Below are positions 4,914 to 5,066 of a stretch of 5,066 nucleotides of DNA, in pieces. The stretch spans positions 1 to 5,066 of the forward strand of contig JAPPKQ010000206.1 in NCBI GenBank assembly GCA_028819945.1, given 5' to 3'. This DNA is from a bacterium (lineage in GTDB: Bacteria > Actinomycetota > Acidimicrobiia > Acidimicrobiales > CATQHL01). Within the stretch, counting starts at the first letter, position 1. Every line of letters begins with the position of its first letter. A program made the position numbers and the translations under genes. The notes under the pieces were generated by a model. The model did not search any database. It worked only from the letters and a program-made list of their open reading frames with translations, and was not told where the DNA came from.

Positions 4914-4992
4914 CGGCCCGACGCGCATAGTGGGGCCGGCCGGCGCGCCAACCGACCGCTCCGCGTTCGGTGATGTCGGGCCGGCTTCAGAC
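4914..4992. other. Convergent spacer between vapC and the permease gene
   Basis: 79 very GC-rich bp. It contains two adjacent 8-bp palindromes, GGCCGGCC (4934-4941) and GGCGCGCC (4942-4949), a 5-bp inverted repeat ACCGA (4951-4955)/TCGGT (4967-4971), and GCCGGCC (4935-4941) repeated inverted as GGCCGGC (4979-4985). A bidirectional terminator would be expected here, but there is no T-run, so I do not call one. Confidence 0.35.
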
Positions 4993-5066
4993 TCAGTCCG
5001 ACCGCAACGCCTCCGTGGGGGACATCCGGGCGGCGCGGATCGCGGGGTAGATGCCCGCCACCGCCC
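4993..5066 (-). CDS. MacB/FtsX-type ABC transporter permease, C-terminal end (partial)
   Basis: The last 23 codons of a minus-strand gene end with GIYPAIRAARMSPTEALR, then SD and TGA (4995-4993). The pattern 'G.YPA.RAA...P.EALR' is the signature found just after the last membrane helix at the C-terminus of MacB/LolC/FtsX-family permeases, which work with an ATP-binding subunit in lipoprotein, peptide or antibiotic export or in cell-division signalling. The membrane helices and extracellular domain lie beyond the right edge, so the substrate cannot be told. The gene is convergent with vapC and is on the same strand as the genes at the left end of the window. Confidence 0.85.
   Translation of the reverse strand, partial: AVAGIYPAIRAARMSPTEALRSD

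Noticed and set aside
4914..4992. Bidirectional terminator between vapC and the permease gene
   Set aside because: GC-rich palindromes are present but no T-run follows on either strand, and the best inverted repeat (4935-4941/4979-4985) has a 37-nt loop.
1..5066. CRISPR array, tRNA, insertion sequence or integrase
   Set aside because: I saw no regularly spaced repeats, tRNA cloverleaf, transposase motifs or terminal inverted repeats flanking the toxin-antitoxin block.

Overview
The window is high-GC DNA with strong G/C preference at third codon positions. Gene density, an apparently leaderless promoter, and abundant AbiE/VapBC-type modules suggest an actinobacterium, perhaps an uncultured marine or soil lineage such as Acidimicrobiia. 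That assignment is inference; no rRNA or taxonomic marker is present.

Layout. (1) Positions 1-1962 hold two minus-strand genes in probable operon order. First is an M24-family (creatinase/prolidase fold) enzyme at 727-1962, then after 44 bp a PEP-synthase/PPDK-type ATP-binding protein at 1-682 that runs off the left edge. (2) Positions 1963-2404 are a gene-poor stretch. It contains the M24 ribosome binding site and leader hairpin, a start-less minus-strand coding remnant with a fibronectin-III-like motif (2052-2240), and the control region of the next operon. (3) Positions 2405-4002 (plus strand) encode an AbiE toxin-antitoxin pair: AbiEi winged-helix antitoxin/repressor and AbiEii nucleotidyltransferase toxin, overlapping by 4 bp (GTGA). 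(4) Positions 4075-4263 (minus strand) are the C-terminal part of an orphan ribbon-helix-helix antitoxin with no start codon and no toxin. (5) Positions 4264-4913 hold a striking 37-bp dyad-symmetric operator followed by a vapB-vapC pair, again joined by a GTGA overlap. (6) After a 79-bp spacer, the last codons of a MacB/FtsX-type ABC transporter permease come in on the minus strand (4993-5066).

How it fits together. The flanking minus-strand genes look like ordinary chromosomal metabolism and transport. The plus-strand block of about 2.5 kb between them is a small toxin-antitoxin island: two apparently complete, self-regulated modules plus the relic of a third. Each complete module has antitoxin first, toxin second, translational coupling, and a symmetric DNA element in its promoter region consistent with autorepression. 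The orphan antitoxin reading frame loses family resemblance exactly at the edge of the vapBC operator, which suggests that vapBC arrived by insertion or recombination into an older module.

Nothing here is certainly a new system. The points most worth following are the four-half-site operator overlapping the vapB promoter and start, the unclear vapB start codon, the M24 protein missing conserved metal-ligand aspartates, and the layered toxin-antitoxin remnants.
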